NCBI RefSeq assembly: GCF_000263715.2
Contig: NZ_CM001514.1
Location: 1,412,936-1,476,935 of the forward strand
Length of the DNA stretch: 64,000 nt
Direction of reading: 5' to 3'
From: Pseudomonas synxantha BG33R
GTDB taxonomy: Bacteria > Pseudomonadota > Gammaproteobacteria > Pseudomonadales > Pseudomonadaceae
Numbering within the stretch: position 1 is the first letter of the stretch; each line of letters begins with the position of its first letter. This document shows positions 36,419 through 45,919 of the stretch, piece after piece. Under the pieces are notes generated by a model, which saw only the letters and a list, made by a program, of their open reading frames with translations, made no database searches and was not told where the DNA came from. The translations under genes and the position numbers were made by a program.

Positions 36419-36604
36419 GTGATCGATATTAATGTGATACGCAACATGCTGGCCATGGCCAGGGCGCATCAGGCGTTGGAGCGGCATGATGCGCAAGAGC
36501 AAGCGCGTAACAAATTGACTGGCAACCCGTCAGACGGCCCCGCAAGCGCGAAGATGATAACGCCGCCGGATGAAGACACCGATCGTCCGATCACATTTTC
36601 TTAG
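36419..36604 (+). CDS. Small hypothetical protein (61 aa)
   Basis: The 61-residue hydrophilic protein (GTG start) has a helical, Ala/Arg/Gln-rich first half (MIDINVIRNMLAMARAHQAL) and a Pro/Asp-rich tail. A GGGGAG ribosome-binding site is a few bases upstream and a strong terminator begins four bases after the stop. Both favour a real gene. No family is recognised. Confidence 0.5.
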   Translation: MIDINVIRNMLAMARAHQALERHDAQEQARNKLTGNPSDGPASAKMITPPDEDTDRPITFS

Positions 36605-36606
36605 CC

Positions 36607-36637
36607 AAAAAAAACCCACCGCGAGGTGGGTTTTTTA
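36607..36637. terminator. Bidirectional terminator between the 61-aa gene and lptF
   Basis: AACCCACC pairs with GGTGGGTT; an A run on the left and T run on the right serve both convergent genes. Confidence 0.88.
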
Positions 36638-36652
36638 TCCGGCAACAATCAA

Positions 36653-37438
36653 TCAGTTAGCAACGGAAGACCGTGGCTTGACTGGCTGGTTGTCGTTGGA
36701 GATGGTCACTTCAACGCGACGGTTCATGGCACGGCCCGAAACGCTGCCGTTGTCGGCAACTGGATATTCCTTGCCGTAGCCCTGGGTCACGATGCGCGAG
36801 ATATCCACGCCTTGTTGAGCCAGTGCACGTTGCACGGAAGCTGCACGACGCTCCGACAGGCTCTGGTTGTACGAGTCGGAACCCGTGCTGTCGGTGTAGC
36901 CTTCAACGATCACTTTACGATCCGGGTTATCGCGCAGGAACTGCGCCAGCTTGGTGATGTTCACCAGGCCGCTGGATTTCAGGTCGGACTTGTTGGTGGC
37001 GAACAGTACGTCACCGAAAGTCACCAGGGTGCCGCGATCGGTTTGCTTGGCGTTCAAGCTGTTTTGCAGTTGCTTGATTTGCGCGTCACGGGCGTCCAGC
37101 AGGGCGCGGGCACGTTCGTCGCCGGCATTTTTCAGCTTGGCTTCGGATTCGCGCAGGACGATGGTGTCCTTGGCAACTTCAACACGCTGGTTGGTCAGGT
37201 AAGCGAGTTGGTCGACTTTCTTCTCGTCTTCGTTATCGCGGTATGCCTTGTCAGCCTTGTCCAGCCATTCGCTGGCGTCTTTGGTTTCCAAGGCTGCCAG
37301 TTTGGTGGCTTGCGGGTTGGTTTGCAGGGCCGAGAAGTTAGTCCGTGCATTTTCCAGGTTCGCGTTCGGCGGGGTGGAGCAGGCCGCCAAGGCAACGCTC
37401 ATCGCCAGCAGGGCAGGGATCATCAATTGTTTACGCAT
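36653..37438 (-). CDS. lptF: OmpA-family outer-membrane lipoprotein LptF
   Basis: The 261-residue lipoprotein has a signal peptide ending LAAC (lipid on Cys20), a DUF4398-like helical region (about 25-130) and a C-terminal OmpA peptidoglycan-binding domain. That domain shows LFATNKSDLKSSG, EGYTDSTGSDSYNQSLSERRA and GYGKEYPVADN. It should tie the outer membrane to the wall. The order with the next gene matches P. aeruginosa PA3692 (lptF)-PA3691. LptF there is reported as AlgU-controlled and protective against oxidants. It lies 56 bases after the DUF4398 gene. Confidence 0.82.
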   Translation of the reverse strand: MRKQLMIPALLAMSVALAACSTPPNANLENARTNFSALQTNPQATKLAALETKDASEWLDKADKAYRDNEDEKKVDQLAYLTNQRVEVAKDTIVLRESEAKLKNAGDERARALLDARDAQIKQLQNSLNAKQTDRGTLVTFGDVLFATNKSDLKSSGLVNITKLAQFLRDNPDRKVIVEGYTDSTGSDSYNQSLSERRAASVQRALAQQGVDISRIVTQGYGKEYPVADNGSVSGRAMNRRVEVTISNDNQPVKPRSSVAN

Positions 37439-37494
37439 AGTCGTGTCGTCCTTTCAATTCGATATCAGGTGCGATGCAATCAAGGGGCAGTGGC

Positions 37495-37920
37495 TTACTT
37501 CTGCATGATTGCAGCTGGGCGCATGCCTTCCTTACGCAGTTCTTCAACAGCCTTCTGAGAATCCTTCACAGCCTGTTGAGCCTTGGCAGCCTGGGCTTTA
37601 CGCTCGGCGACGCGGGCGTCCCACTCGGCTTGTTCAGCCAGCTGACGAGCTTTCTCGTAGTTCTTGTCGTGCATCGCGATTTCAGCTTCTTTGAGCTTGT
37701 CCTGAGCCGACTTCATTTCCACGGCTGCAAACTCGGTACCGCCAGCGCTCACGGCGCTGTTAACGGCCGATTGGGTCACAGCGTACTGCTCGGTTGGAGG
37801 GTTGCCGGCGCAGCCTGCCAGAACGAAGCTGGTGCCGATTGCCAGCGCGGCCAATTTGAGCCCGCGCAGGTGGTTAAACGAGGATTTGGCGGTGCTGGTG
37901 TTCATCGTCTTCAACTCCAT
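37495..37920 (-). CDS. DUF4398 lipoprotein (PA3691-like)
   Basis: The 141-residue lipoprotein has a signal peptide with a lipobox around VLAGC (Cys about 35) and a mature part that is a long Ala/Glu/Lys-rich helix pair (VEMKSAQDKLKEAEIAMHDKNYEKARQLAEQAEWD in part), the DUF4398 domain. LptF next door carries a similar region, so the two probably act together at the outer membrane. The ATG at 37920 has AGGAG seven bases upstream; an internal ATG six codons later is also possible. Confidence 0.83.
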   Translation of the reverse strand: MELKTMNTSTAKSSFNHLRGLKLAALAIGTSFVLAGCAGNPPTEQYAVTQSAVNSAVSAGGTEFAAVEMKSAQDKLKEAEIAMHDKNYEKARQLAEQAEWDARVAERKAQAAKAQQAVKDSQKAVEELRKEGMRPAAIMQK

Positions 37921-38032
37921 TGGATAACTCCTGAAAAACATCAAAATCCATCGTGGCGTATCGGTTGCGGGCCCGGCGGTAAAGCTCATGAGGCCAGTTC
38001 AAACGACCGTTCCACAAGTGATGGCTACTGGC

Positions 38033-38059
38033 TGTGACCCGAGGCTTTTTTCAAAAGTT
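38033..38059 (-). promoter_or_regulatory. Candidate AlgU (sigma-22/RpoE-type) promoter for DUF4398-lptF
   Basis: On the minus strand GAACTT (38059-38054) is followed after 16 bases by TCACA, close to the AlgU pattern GAACTT-N16/17-TCtgA. It lies about 115 bases upstream of the DUF4398 start. Reported AlgU control of lptF in P. aeruginosa supports it; the -10 match is imperfect. Confidence 0.45.
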
Positions 38060-38203
38060 CAGCGGATATGGCGAATTGCCTGAAAAAATATCTGACTGAG
38101 TGGTCAGTGTTCAAAAGATGGAACTTTCGCAGCGCGCAGCGGTACTCCGAGCCTGTAAAAAGCCCGGAATACCTGGGTTTGATTGACGTCAATAAAATGT
38201 TTT

Positions 38204-38548
38204 TCAGTGCTTCTGTTCGTCAGCGCTGGCGGACAAATCATGAAGATAGCGGCGGGACAACGTCAGAAAGCGGGGTGTGAGACCCACGTCTTCATACAGT
38301 GGATCCCCCTCTTCATCGGTGGCAATCACTTGGTCGCCCTTGATATAGGGAAAGCTTTCTTCCAGCTCTTCAAGGGCGGCGCCGATCAGCTCGCCGAGCA
38401 GTTCTTCGACGTGGCGCTTGGGGTACATCTCGGCAATGGCGGCCAGCCTTGCGGCAGATTCCACATCCAGATGAATCGCGTACTCAGTCTTGGTCAGGCG
38501 ACCCTTGGCGGTTTCTTCCCAATGCTGGGCCAGTTCTCGAATTTTCAT
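38204..38548 (-). CDS. Conserved hypothetical protein (PA3688-like)
   Basis: The 114-residue acidic cytoplasmic protein begins MKIRELAQHWEETAKGRLTK and contains EYAIHLDVESAARLAAIAEMYPKR, which looks like a ribbon-helix-helix-type or small regulatory fold, then an acidic helix (ELIGAALEELEESFPY). It is divergent from ppc, as in P. aeruginosa. The start at 38548 was chosen because the residues before it are not protein-like. Function unknown. Confidence 0.72.
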   Translation of the reverse strand: MKIRELAQHWEETAKGRLTKTEYAIHLDVESAARLAAIAEMYPKRHVEELLGELIGAALEELEESFPYIKGDQVIATDEEGDPLYEDVGLTPRFLTLSRRYLHDLSASADEQKH

Positions 38549-38744
38549 GGCTACCTCAATAAGCCTGCGCTGGCAGGCGGTGATGAGTGACCAGCCGCCT
38601 GCGTGAATAACGCGACGGCTCATGCTTGAGACTAGCTTTAAGCCGCAAGGTTTAAAGTCGTTTGCGTTCGGCCTTGTCAGAAACCGACGCCGGCGGCACT
38701 CTGGAACACCTGCGCGTCCCGGATTTCTGGCTGGAGATTGGCTG

Positions 38745-41390
38745 ATGAGTGATATCGATGCACGCTTGCGTGAGGATGTTCACCTGCTGGGTGAACTGTT
38801 GGGCAACACCATTCGAGAGCAGTACGGCGATGACTTTCTCGACAAGATCGAGCAAATCCGCAAAGGCGCCAAGGCTGACCGCCGCGGCGCCGTCTCGGAC
38901 AAGGCGGCCGGCGACGAACTGAGTGCCAGCTTGAATCAGTTGCAAGAGGACGAGTTGCTGCCTGTTGCCCGGGCCTTCAACCAGTTCCTCAACCTGGCCA
39001 ACATTGCCGAACAATATCAACTGATTCATCGGCGCGATGAATCGCAACCAGCGCCTTTTGAGTCCCGGGTGTTGCCGGAGTTGCTGGCGCGCCTGAAAAG
39101 CGAAGGGCACAGCCATGAATCCCTGGCCCGGCAGTTGGCACGGTTGGAAATCGAGCTGGTGCTCACCGCCCACCCCACCGAAGTGGCTCGCCGTACCCTG
39201 ATCCAGAAATACGATGCCATCGCCGCGCAACTGGCCCTCCAGGACCACCGTGACCTTACCAGCGCCGAACGCGAGCAGATCCGCGAACGCTTGCAACGGC
39301 TGATCGCCGAAGCCTGGCACACCGAAGAAATCCGCCGCATCCGGCCCACCCCGGTGGACGAAGCCAAGTGGGGCTTTGCGGTGATCGAACATTCGCTGTG
39401 GCACGCCATTCCCAATTACCTGCGCAAGGCTGACCAGGCCCTGCACGCTGCTACCGGCTTGCGCCTGCCCCTGGAGGCTGCGCCGATTCGCTTTGCCTCG
39501 TGGATGGGCGGCGACCGTGACGGCAACCCCAATGTCACCGCGCCGGTTACCCGCGAGGTGCTGTTGTTGGCGCGCTGGATGGCCGCGGATTTGTACTTGC
39601 GCGACATCGATCAGCTGGCCTCCGAGCTGTCGATGCAACAGGCCAGCCCGGCGTTGCAAGCCAAGGTCGGCGACAGCGTCGAACCCTATCGCGCCTTGCT
39701 CAAGCAACTGCGCGAACGCCTGCGTGCCACGCGCCAGTGGGCCCACGCTTCGTTGACGGCCAGCACCCCGGCGCCTGCCGAAGTGTTGCAGAACAACCGC
39801 GACCTGCTGGACCCGCTGGAGTTGTGCTACCAGTCCCTGCATGAATGCGGTATGGGCGTGATCGCCGATGGGCCGCTGCTCGACTGCTTGCGCCGTGCGG
39901 TGACCTTCGGGCTGTTCCTGGTGCGCCTGGATGTGCGTCAGGACTCCAGCCGTCACTCGGCGGCCATGACTGAAATCACTGACTACCTGGGCCTTGGGCG
40001 TTATGAGGATTGGGACGAAGACGCACGCATCCGCTTCCTGACCCAGGAACTGGCCAGTCGTCGGCCGTTGCTGCCGGGGTATTTCAAAGCGTCGGCAGAC
40101 ACCGCCGAGGTGCTCAATACCTGCAAGGAAATCGCCGCCGCACCGGCTGCCTCATTGGGCTCGTATGTTATCTCCATGGCGGGTGCCGCCTCGGATGTGC
40201 TGGCGGTGCAGTTGCTGTTGAAAGAGTCGGGCGTACAACGACCGATGCGTGTGGTGCCGTTGTTCGAAACGCTGGCTGACCTGGATAACGCCGGGCCGGT
40301 GATGGAGCGGCTGTTGCAACTGCCGGGTTATCGCGCGCGGTTGCAGGGGCCTCAGGAAGTGATGATCGGCTACTCCGACTCGGCCAAGGACGCAGGCACT
40401 ACCGCCGCCGCCTGGGCGCAATACCGAGCGCAGGAGCGTCTGGTGGATATCTGCCGCGAACAGCAGGTGGAACTGCTGTTGTTCCATGGTCGTGGTGGCA
40501 CCGTTGGTCGTGGCGGCGGCCCGGCCCACGCGGCGATCCTGTCGCAGCCACCGGGCTCGGTGGCAGGGCGTTTCCGCACCACGGAACAAGGCGAGATGAT
40601 CCGCTTCAAATTCGGCCTGCCGGATATCGCCGAGCAGAACCTCAACCTCTATCTGGCCGCCGTGCTGGAAGCGACACTGCTGCCGCCGCCACCACCGGAG
40701 CCTGCCTGGCGTCACTTGATGGACGAATTGGCGGCAGACGGTGTCAGCGCTTACCGCGCCGTGGTGAGAGAAAATCCGCAGTTCGTCGAGTATTTTCGCC
40801 AGTCCACGCCGGAGCAGGAGTTGGGCCGTTTGCCCCTGGGCAGCCGCCCGGCCAAGCGTCGCGCAGGTGGGATTGAAAGCTTGCGCGCGATCCCGTGGAT
40901 CTTCGGCTGGACCCAGACGCGCCTGATGCTGCCTGCCTGGCTCGGCTGGGAGGCGGCATTGAGCAAGGCGCTGGAGCGGGGGGAAGGTGAGTTGCTGGCG
41001 CAGATGCGTGAACAGTGGCCGTTTTTCCGCACGCGCATCGACATGCTGGAAATGGTGCTGGCCAAGGCCGATGCCGATATCGCCCGTCTTTATGATGAGC
41101 GCCTGGTGCAGCCAGACCTGCTGGCATTGGGTGCGCATTTACGCGACCTATTGTCGCAGGCCTGTAATGTGGTGCTTGGCTTGACCGGCCAGTCGCAGTT
41201 GCTGGCCCATAGCCCTGACACCCTGGAGTTCATCCGCCTGCGCAACACCTACCTCGACCCGTTGCACCTGCTGCAGGCCGAGTTGCTGGCGCGGTCCCGT
41301 CGGCAAGAGGCGGCGCAAGACAGCCCTCTGGAACAGGCGCTGCTGGTGTCCGTGGCCGGTATTGCCGCCGGTTTGCGCAACACCGGTTGA
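38745..41390 (+). CDS. ppc: Phosphoenolpyruvate carboxylase
   Basis: The 881-residue enzyme adds bicarbonate to phosphoenolpyruvate to give oxaloacetate, refilling the TCA cycle. Both active-site signatures are visible: [13 protein letters not shown] near residue 140 (catalytic His) and [16 protein letters not shown] near residue 580. [12 protein letters not shown] lies between them, and the usual C-terminus ends RNTG. The start at 38745 ([11 protein letters not shown]) has GGAG nine bases upstream; a longer frame is spurious. ppc-adk-tsaB order matches P. aeruginosa. Confidence 0.97.
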   Translation: MSDIDARLREDVHLLGELLGNTIREQYGDDFLDKIEQIRKGAKADRRGAVSDKAAGDELSASLNQLQEDELLPVARAFNQFLNLANIAEQYQLIHRRDESQPAPFESRVLPELLARLKSEGHSHESLARQLARLEIELVLTAHPTEVARRTLIQKYDAIAAQLALQDHRDLTSAEREQIRERLQRLIAEAWHTEEIRRIRPTPVDEAKWGFAVIEHSLWHAIPNYLRKADQALHAATGLRLPLEAAPIRFASWMGGDRDGNPNVTAPVTREVLLLARWMAADLYLRDIDQLASELSMQQASPALQAKVGDSVEPYRALLKQLRERLRATRQWAHASLTASTPAPAEVLQNNRDLLDPLELCYQSLHECGMGVIADGPLLDCLRRAVTFGLFLVRLDVRQDSSRHSAAMTEITDYLGLGRYEDWDEDARIRFLTQELASRRPLLPGYFKASADTAEVLNTCKEIAAAPAASLGSYVISMAGAASDVLAVQLLLKESGVQRPMRVVPLFETLADLDNAGPVMERLLQLPGYRARLQGPQEVMIGYSDSAKDAGTTAAAWAQYRAQERLVDICREQQVELLLFHGRGGTVGRGGGPAHAAILSQPPGSVAGRFRTTEQGEMIRFKFGLPDIAEQNLNLYLAAVLEATLLPPPPPEPAWRHLMDELAADGVSAYRAVVRENPQFVEYFRQSTPEQELGRLPLGSRPAKRRAGGIESLRAIPWIFGWTQTRLMLPAWLGWEAALSKALERGEGELLAQMREQWPFFRTRIDMLEMVLAKADADIARLYDERLVQPDLLALGAHLRDLLSQACNVVLGLTGQSQLLAHSPDTLEFIRLRNTYLDPLHLLQAELLARSRRQEAAQDSPLEQALLVSVAGIAAGLRNTG

Positions 41391-41427
41391 GGTTTCTTGC
41401 GTGTTCTCAACGGCTTGCGGATCAACC

Positions 41428-41462
41428 ACAACGACCGCCCTGAAAAGGGCGGTCGTTGTTTG
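41428..41462 (+). terminator. Terminator downstream of ppc
   Basis: A perfect 13-bp stem ACAACGACCGCCC / GGGCGGTCGTTGT with a six-base loop. The remaining 41463-41670 before adk holds no gene I can support and probably carries the adk promoter. Confidence 0.85.
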
Positions 41463-41586
41463 AGGAGGCGGGTTGCGCTCAGGCACACCATGCCGCTGAC
41501 GTATGCCGGGTGCGGGTTTCTCCTACTTTTGGCGGCTTGTATGGTGAGGGCCCGCTGTGTATCTTGATCAGCCTTTGGCCGTTTGA

Positions 41587-42318
<732 letters not shown>

Positions 42319-42338
42319 TCCCGCCATCAGCTTTGCGT

Positions 42339-42369
42339 ACAACGGCCCGCTTGCGGGCCGTTGTTGTTT
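42339..42369 (+). terminator. Terminator between adk and tsaB
   Basis: A 12-bp stem ACAACGGCCCGC / GCGGGCCGTTGT with a two-base loop, followed by TGTTTA. Confidence 0.82.
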
Positions 42370-42409
42370 ATACTGGCGCACTTTTTTCCCCATTTGGACA
42401 CCCACACCG

Positions 42410-43096
42410 ATGAGCACCCTGCTGGCCCTGGACACCGCGACTGAAGCTTGCTCCGTTGCCTTGCTGCACGATGGCAAGGTAACGAGCCACTACGAGGTGA
42501 TCCCGCGCCTGCACGCGCAGAAGTTGCTGCCGATGATCAAGCAGTTGCTCGAAGACGCCGGTACCACCCTGGCTGCCGTGGATGCCATCGCCTTTGGCCG
42601 CGGCCCCGGTGCCTTTACCGGTGTGCGTATTGCCATCGGCGTGGTGCAGGGCCTGGCCTTTGCATTGGAGCGTCCGGTATTGCCGGTGTCCAACCTCGCC
42701 GTGCTGGCCCAGCGCGCATTGCGTGAACATGGCGCCACGCAAGTGGCGGCGGCAATTGATGCGCGCATGGATGAAGTCTATTGGGGTTGCTACCGCGAAA
42801 CTGCCGGTGAGATGCGTCTGGTGGGCGTGGAGGCGGTGCAGCCGCCAGAAGCGGCAGGGTTGCCGGCTGATGCCAGCGGTGAGTGGTTCGGTGCCGGCAC
42901 CGGCTGGGGTTATGGCGAACGCATCGACGTGCATTTGGCAGGGCAGGACGCTGCGATGTTGCCCCATGCCGAAGATCTGCTGGCGTTGGCACGTTTTGCG
43001 TTCGAACGCGGCGAGGCGATCCCGGCGGATCAAGCGGCACCGGTTTACCTTCGCGATAAAGTGGCGCAGACAAAGGCCGAGCGCGGGATTATTTGA
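42410..43096 (+). CDS. tsaB: tRNA threonylcarbamoyladenosine biosynthesis protein TsaB
   Basis: The 228-residue ASKHA-fold protein is a partner of TsaD and TsaE in making t6A37. It begins LLALDTATEACSVALLHDGKV and has the family segments AFGRGPGAFTGVRIAIGVVQGLAF near 66 and DARMDEVYWGCY near 118. It lacks the metal-binding site of TsaD, as usual. The product of this pathway is the substrate of TrmO (6.6 kb) and TcdA (62.3 kb). Confidence 0.95.
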   Translation: MSTLLALDTATEACSVALLHDGKVTSHYEVIPRLHAQKLLPMIKQLLEDAGTTLAAVDAIAFGRGPGAFTGVRIAIGVVQGLAFALERPVLPVSNLAVLAQRALREHGATQVAAAIDARMDEVYWGCYRETAGEMRLVGVEAVQPPEAAGLPADASGEWFGAGTGWGYGERIDVHLAGQDAAMLPHAEDLLALARFAFERGEAIPADQAAPVYLRDKVAQTKAERGII

Positions 43097-43256
43097 CGTC
43101 AAAAATGGGCGCATTCGACTGCAAATTTCGCCAATCGTCAGAATTTGCCGCGGTTTTTAAACCTTTTACAAATTATGTGTTCTAGTTATCACCAGAGCAT
43201 TTGCGCACTATGGAAAGCGCCGCTAAATTGCCATCATTGATACCGAGTCTGCATGT

Positions 43257-43559
43257 ATGCGTATAGACGGCTTCTCCTCACAGTCCTACCCTCTCAAGCG
43301 TAAGCCACGCAAGGCGAACGTGACGGTAGATGATTCGGTCGAGGATTCGCCGGACTTCATCGAAGTCCACTCTGAGTCGCCCTCCCGCGCCGAAAGTGCT
43401 GGCGGCGCCCGTACCAGCGGCGTTCCCGCCCGTCAGCAAGACATGGTCTTCCCCCGCTCCATGAGCAAAAGCGTTGCCACTGCCCTGGCCAGTTACCTGA
43501 CCACCGCCGGCTTTGTCGAATGGGATATGGAAGTGCTGGGTCTCGACATTCATATCTGA
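43257..43559 (+). CDS. Conserved hypothetical protein (PA3684-like)
   Basis: The 100-residue hydrophilic protein starts MRIDGFSSQSYPLKRKPRK, with an acidic, Ser-rich, probably disordered middle and a more structured C-terminus (MSKSVATALASYLTTAGFVEWDMEVLGLDIHI in part). Its stop codon overlaps the DUF72 start by one base (TGATG), so the two are co-translated. I recognise it only by position. No strong ribosome-binding site is visible. Confidence 0.68.
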   Translation: MRIDGFSSQSYPLKRKPRKANVTVDDSVEDSPDFIEVHSESPSRAESAGGARTSGVPARQQDMVFPRSMSKSVATALASYLTTAGFVEWDMEVLGLDIHI

Positions 43560-44419
43560 TGGGTTTGCCTTATTACATTGGTTGCCCGTCCTGGAGTGAA
43601 AACGCCTGGCGCGAGTACCTGTACCCGGTGGAGGCGCGTTCCAGCGATTACCTCGGGCTCTATTCTCAAGTCTTCAATGCGGTTGAAGGCAATACCACGT
43701 TTTATGCTCGACCTTCGGCCGCTACCGTGCAGCGCTGGGCCGAGATCATGCCGGCTGACTTTCGCTTCACCGCCAAATTCCCAGGGGATATCAGCCATGC
43801 GGGTGACTTGCGCGAGCAATTGCCTGCGGCAGAAAGTTTTGTCAGTTTGATGAGCCCTTTGGGTGAGCGCGTTTCACCGCTGTGGCTGCAGCTCTCAAAA
43901 GGGTTTACCCCGCAGCGCCTGGCTGAACTGGCCGGTTTCCTCGATGGTATTGATCGGCCATTGGCCGTGGAAGTCCGGCACGAGCAGTTCTTCGCCAAGG
44001 GAGACGCCGAGCGTATGCTCAACCGCCTGTTGCGCGATCGTGGCGTCGAGCGCATCTGCCTTGACCCTCGCGCCTTGTTCAGCTGCACGTCAACCTCGGC
44101 GGCAGTGCTGCACGCCCAATCCAAAAAGCCAAGGGTGCCACCGCGCCCGGCGGCGCTGACCCGGTTTCCCCAGGTGCGCTTCATCGGGCATCCGGAGCTG
44201 GAGGCCAATGACCCGTTCCTGATCCCATGGGTGGAAAAGATCGCCACTTGGATCGAAGAGGGACGCACGCCGTACATATTCCTGCACACCTCGGACAACC
44301 GCCTTGCAGCACAACTGGCGTTGCGCTTTCATGCCCAGCTGATGGCGCGCCTGCCCGGCCTGCCGCCGCTGCCCACCCTGCATCGAGAGCCCGTTGCGCA
44401 GCAACTGGGGTTACTCTAG
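43559..44419 (+). CDS. DUF72 family protein (YecE-like)
   Basis: The 286-residue protein has the DUF72 TIM-barrel fold: IGCPSWSENAWREYLYP at the start, FNAVEGNTTFYARP near 41, FRFTAKFPGDISH near 69, LAVEVRHEQFF near 138 and a VRFIGHPELEANDPFL segment. The function of DUF72 proteins is unknown. The start at 43559 overlaps the previous stop. Its own stop codon (TAG) lies inside a 59-base near-complete palindrome, which is unusual. Confidence 0.88.
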   Translation: MGLPYYIGCPSWSENAWREYLYPVEARSSDYLGLYSQVFNAVEGNTTFYARPSAATVQRWAEIMPADFRFTAKFPGDISHAGDLREQLPAAESFVSLMSPLGERVSPLWLQLSKGFTPQRLAELAGFLDGIDRPLAVEVRHEQFFAKGDAERMLNRLLRDRGVERICLDPRALFSCTSTSAAVLHAQSKKPRVPPRPAALTRFPQVRFIGHPELEANDPFLIPWVEKIATWIEEGRTPYIFLHTSDNRLAAQLALRFHAQLMARLPGLPPLPTLHREPVAQQLGLL

Positions 44420-44474
44420 GGGGCGTTCTCAATTAGTTTCCCCGTCGGGGAAACTAATTGAGAACGCCCCCTAG
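44416..44474. repeat. 28-bp perfect palindrome overlapping the DUF72 stop codon
   Basis: Two 28-base arms (44416-44443 and 44447-44474) are exact reverse complements separated by GTC, both ends reading CTAG. The arms include CGTTCTCAATTAGTTTCCCC. There is no T run, so it is not a simple terminator. It ends 26 bases before the next gene. Confidence 0.93.
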
Positions 44475-44500
44475 ACATCCGATTTTTCAAGGATTGAGCC

Positions 44501-45199
44501 GTGGGTTCGATAAAAGGGCTGGGCCTGCTGTTGCTGCTGGCGGGCGCTTTTGCGCTGGGCGTCTGGCGTGGCTGGGTGCCGATGCCGGCTGAGTGGAACC
44601 CCTGGGCACCCCTGGATGTGCGCGCCAGTCCCAACCTGCTCACGCGCTACAAGCTCAGCCGTTTGCAGGATGATCCGGCGCTGTGTGACCAGGTCTTGAA
44701 AACCGCCGGCCTGCGGGTCAGCCGTCAGGCGGATACCGCTGCCGATGCGGCGTGCCCGTTGCGCAATGTCCTGCGTGTGCAGGGCTCTGAGGTGGCTCTG
44801 AGCAGCAGTTTTCTGGCCAGTTGCCCCCTGGCTGTGGCGTTCGCGTTGTTCGAGCGTCACAGCCTGCAACCGGCGGCCCAGGCAGTGTTCGGTCAGGCGG
44901 TGAGTCGGGTCGAGCATTTGGGCAGCTTTGCCTGCCGTAATGTTTACAACCGTGCCGACGGGCGTCTGAGCCAACATGCCTCGGCCAATGCCTTGGATAT
45001 CGCCGGTTTTCGTCTGGCGGACGGGCGCAGCATCAGCGTGTTGAAGGACTGGCCGGGGGAGGGCGACAGTGCGCGTTTCCTGCGCAGGGTGCGCGATAAC
45101 GCCTGTGATGATTTCAACGTGGTGCTGAGCCCGGACTACAACGCGGCTCACCGCAACCATTTTCATCTGGATATGGGGCGATGGTGGGTGTGTCGCTGA
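44501..45199 (+). CDS. Extensin-like family protein
   Basis: The 232-residue exported protein (GTG start) has an N-terminal hydrophobic segment (LGLLLLLAGAFALGVW, about 6-21) that is a signal peptide or anchor. A C-terminal extensin-like/DUF882-type domain follows, with SQHASANALDIAGFRLADG near 163 and HRNHFHLDMG near the end. The conserved His/Asp pattern (SQHA...D, HFH) is that of small zinc peptidases, so an envelope peptidase role is plausible but unproven. Six cysteines are scattered through the mature part. It is close to the palindrome and tail-to-tail with the next gene. Confidence 0.84.
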   Translation: MGSIKGLGLLLLLAGAFALGVWRGWVPMPAEWNPWAPLDVRASPNLLTRYKLSRLQDDPALCDQVLKTAGLRVSRQADTAADAACPLRNVLRVQGSEVALSSSFLASCPLAVAFALFERHSLQPAAQAVFGQAVSRVEHLGSFACRNVYNRADGRLSQHASANALDIAGFRLADGRSISVLKDWPGEGDSARFLRRVRDNACDDFNVVLSPDYNAAHRNHFHLDMGRWWVCR

Positions 45200-45202
45200 G
45201 GC

Positions 45203-45823
45203 TTAAGCGGCCAGGCGCAGGTTGTGGGTCACCAGTGGGCGCGCCCAGTAGTAGTCGAAATCCAGCGCCTTCTGTTGCGCCATCAGTTCTTCTTCGGGGT
45301 ATGGCTCGGCAGCCGGTGGCAACAGGTCCAGTTCGAACTCGGCAATCGGCAAGTGCAGTGTGCGTGGCTCGGGAGTCGGGCCGGGCTCTGGTAGTGGTTG
45401 GCCGGCGTTCAGCACAATCGGGCGGACCCAACCGCTGTCGAAATCCTGCTGGCGCTGCTGGGCGACGAGTTCTTCTTCCGGGAAGGGTATCGGCGCCGGT
45501 GGCAGCAACTCGGTTTCGAATTCGGCAATCGGCAGGAACAGCGGCTCAGGCGGGGCGATCTCGGTGTCTTTCACGTCACACTCACGCTGGGTGAGGATCT
45601 GCGAGAGCATGTCGGCGCCTTCGCCGGGTTCGACCGAAGGGTCGGCAGGTGCAGGCGCCTTGGCGGCCAGTGCCCGCGGCGTTTCACCGAGCTGTTCGGC
45701 CAGCGCCCGGGCGAAGAAGTCCTGCCACACATGACTCACCCCGGCCAGCGCTTGAGTATTGCGCAGGCCGTAGTGGTTGTGGGTCGGCAGTACGCCGATG
45801 GTTAGGGGAAGAATGTCTGACAT
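45203..45823 (-). CDS. Hypothetical protein with a 42-residue tandem repeat
   Basis: The 206-residue acidic, Pro-rich cytoplasmic protein contains two copies of a 42-residue unit at residues 96-137 and 157-198. The units share LPIAEFE, LLPPA, PEEEL, AQQ, DF and WxRPxV (DNA 45413-45538 and 45230-45355). The N-terminal part (LPLTIGVLPTHNHYGLRNTQ) is not repeated. The start at 45823 was chosen because the upstream residues overlap the rsmJ promoter. No family is recognised. It is divergent from rsmJ. Confidence 0.75.
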   Translation of the reverse strand: MSDILPLTIGVLPTHNHYGLRNTQALAGVSHVWQDFFARALAEQLGETPRALAAKAPAPADPSVEPGEGADMLSQILTQRECDVKDTEIAPPEPLFLPIAEFETELLPPAPIPFPEEELVAQQRQQDFDSGWVRPIVLNAGQPLPEPGPTPEPRTLHLPIAEFELDLLPPAAEPYPEEELMAQQKALDFDYYWARPLVTHNLRLAA

Positions 45824-45919
45824 TTTTCTCGGTCGACGCTCAGCTCTGGCAAAATACCTGACTGCTGTTTTTATCGGCCGCTGTTTGCCGATCCTTAATA
45901 TTTTTGAGCGTAGCGATTG

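Noticed and set aside
38123..38155. Plus-strand GAACTT followed by TCCGA upstream of lptF, as an AlgU promoter
   Set aside because: The spacing is about 19 bases rather than 16-17, and no plus-strand gene follows that it could serve.
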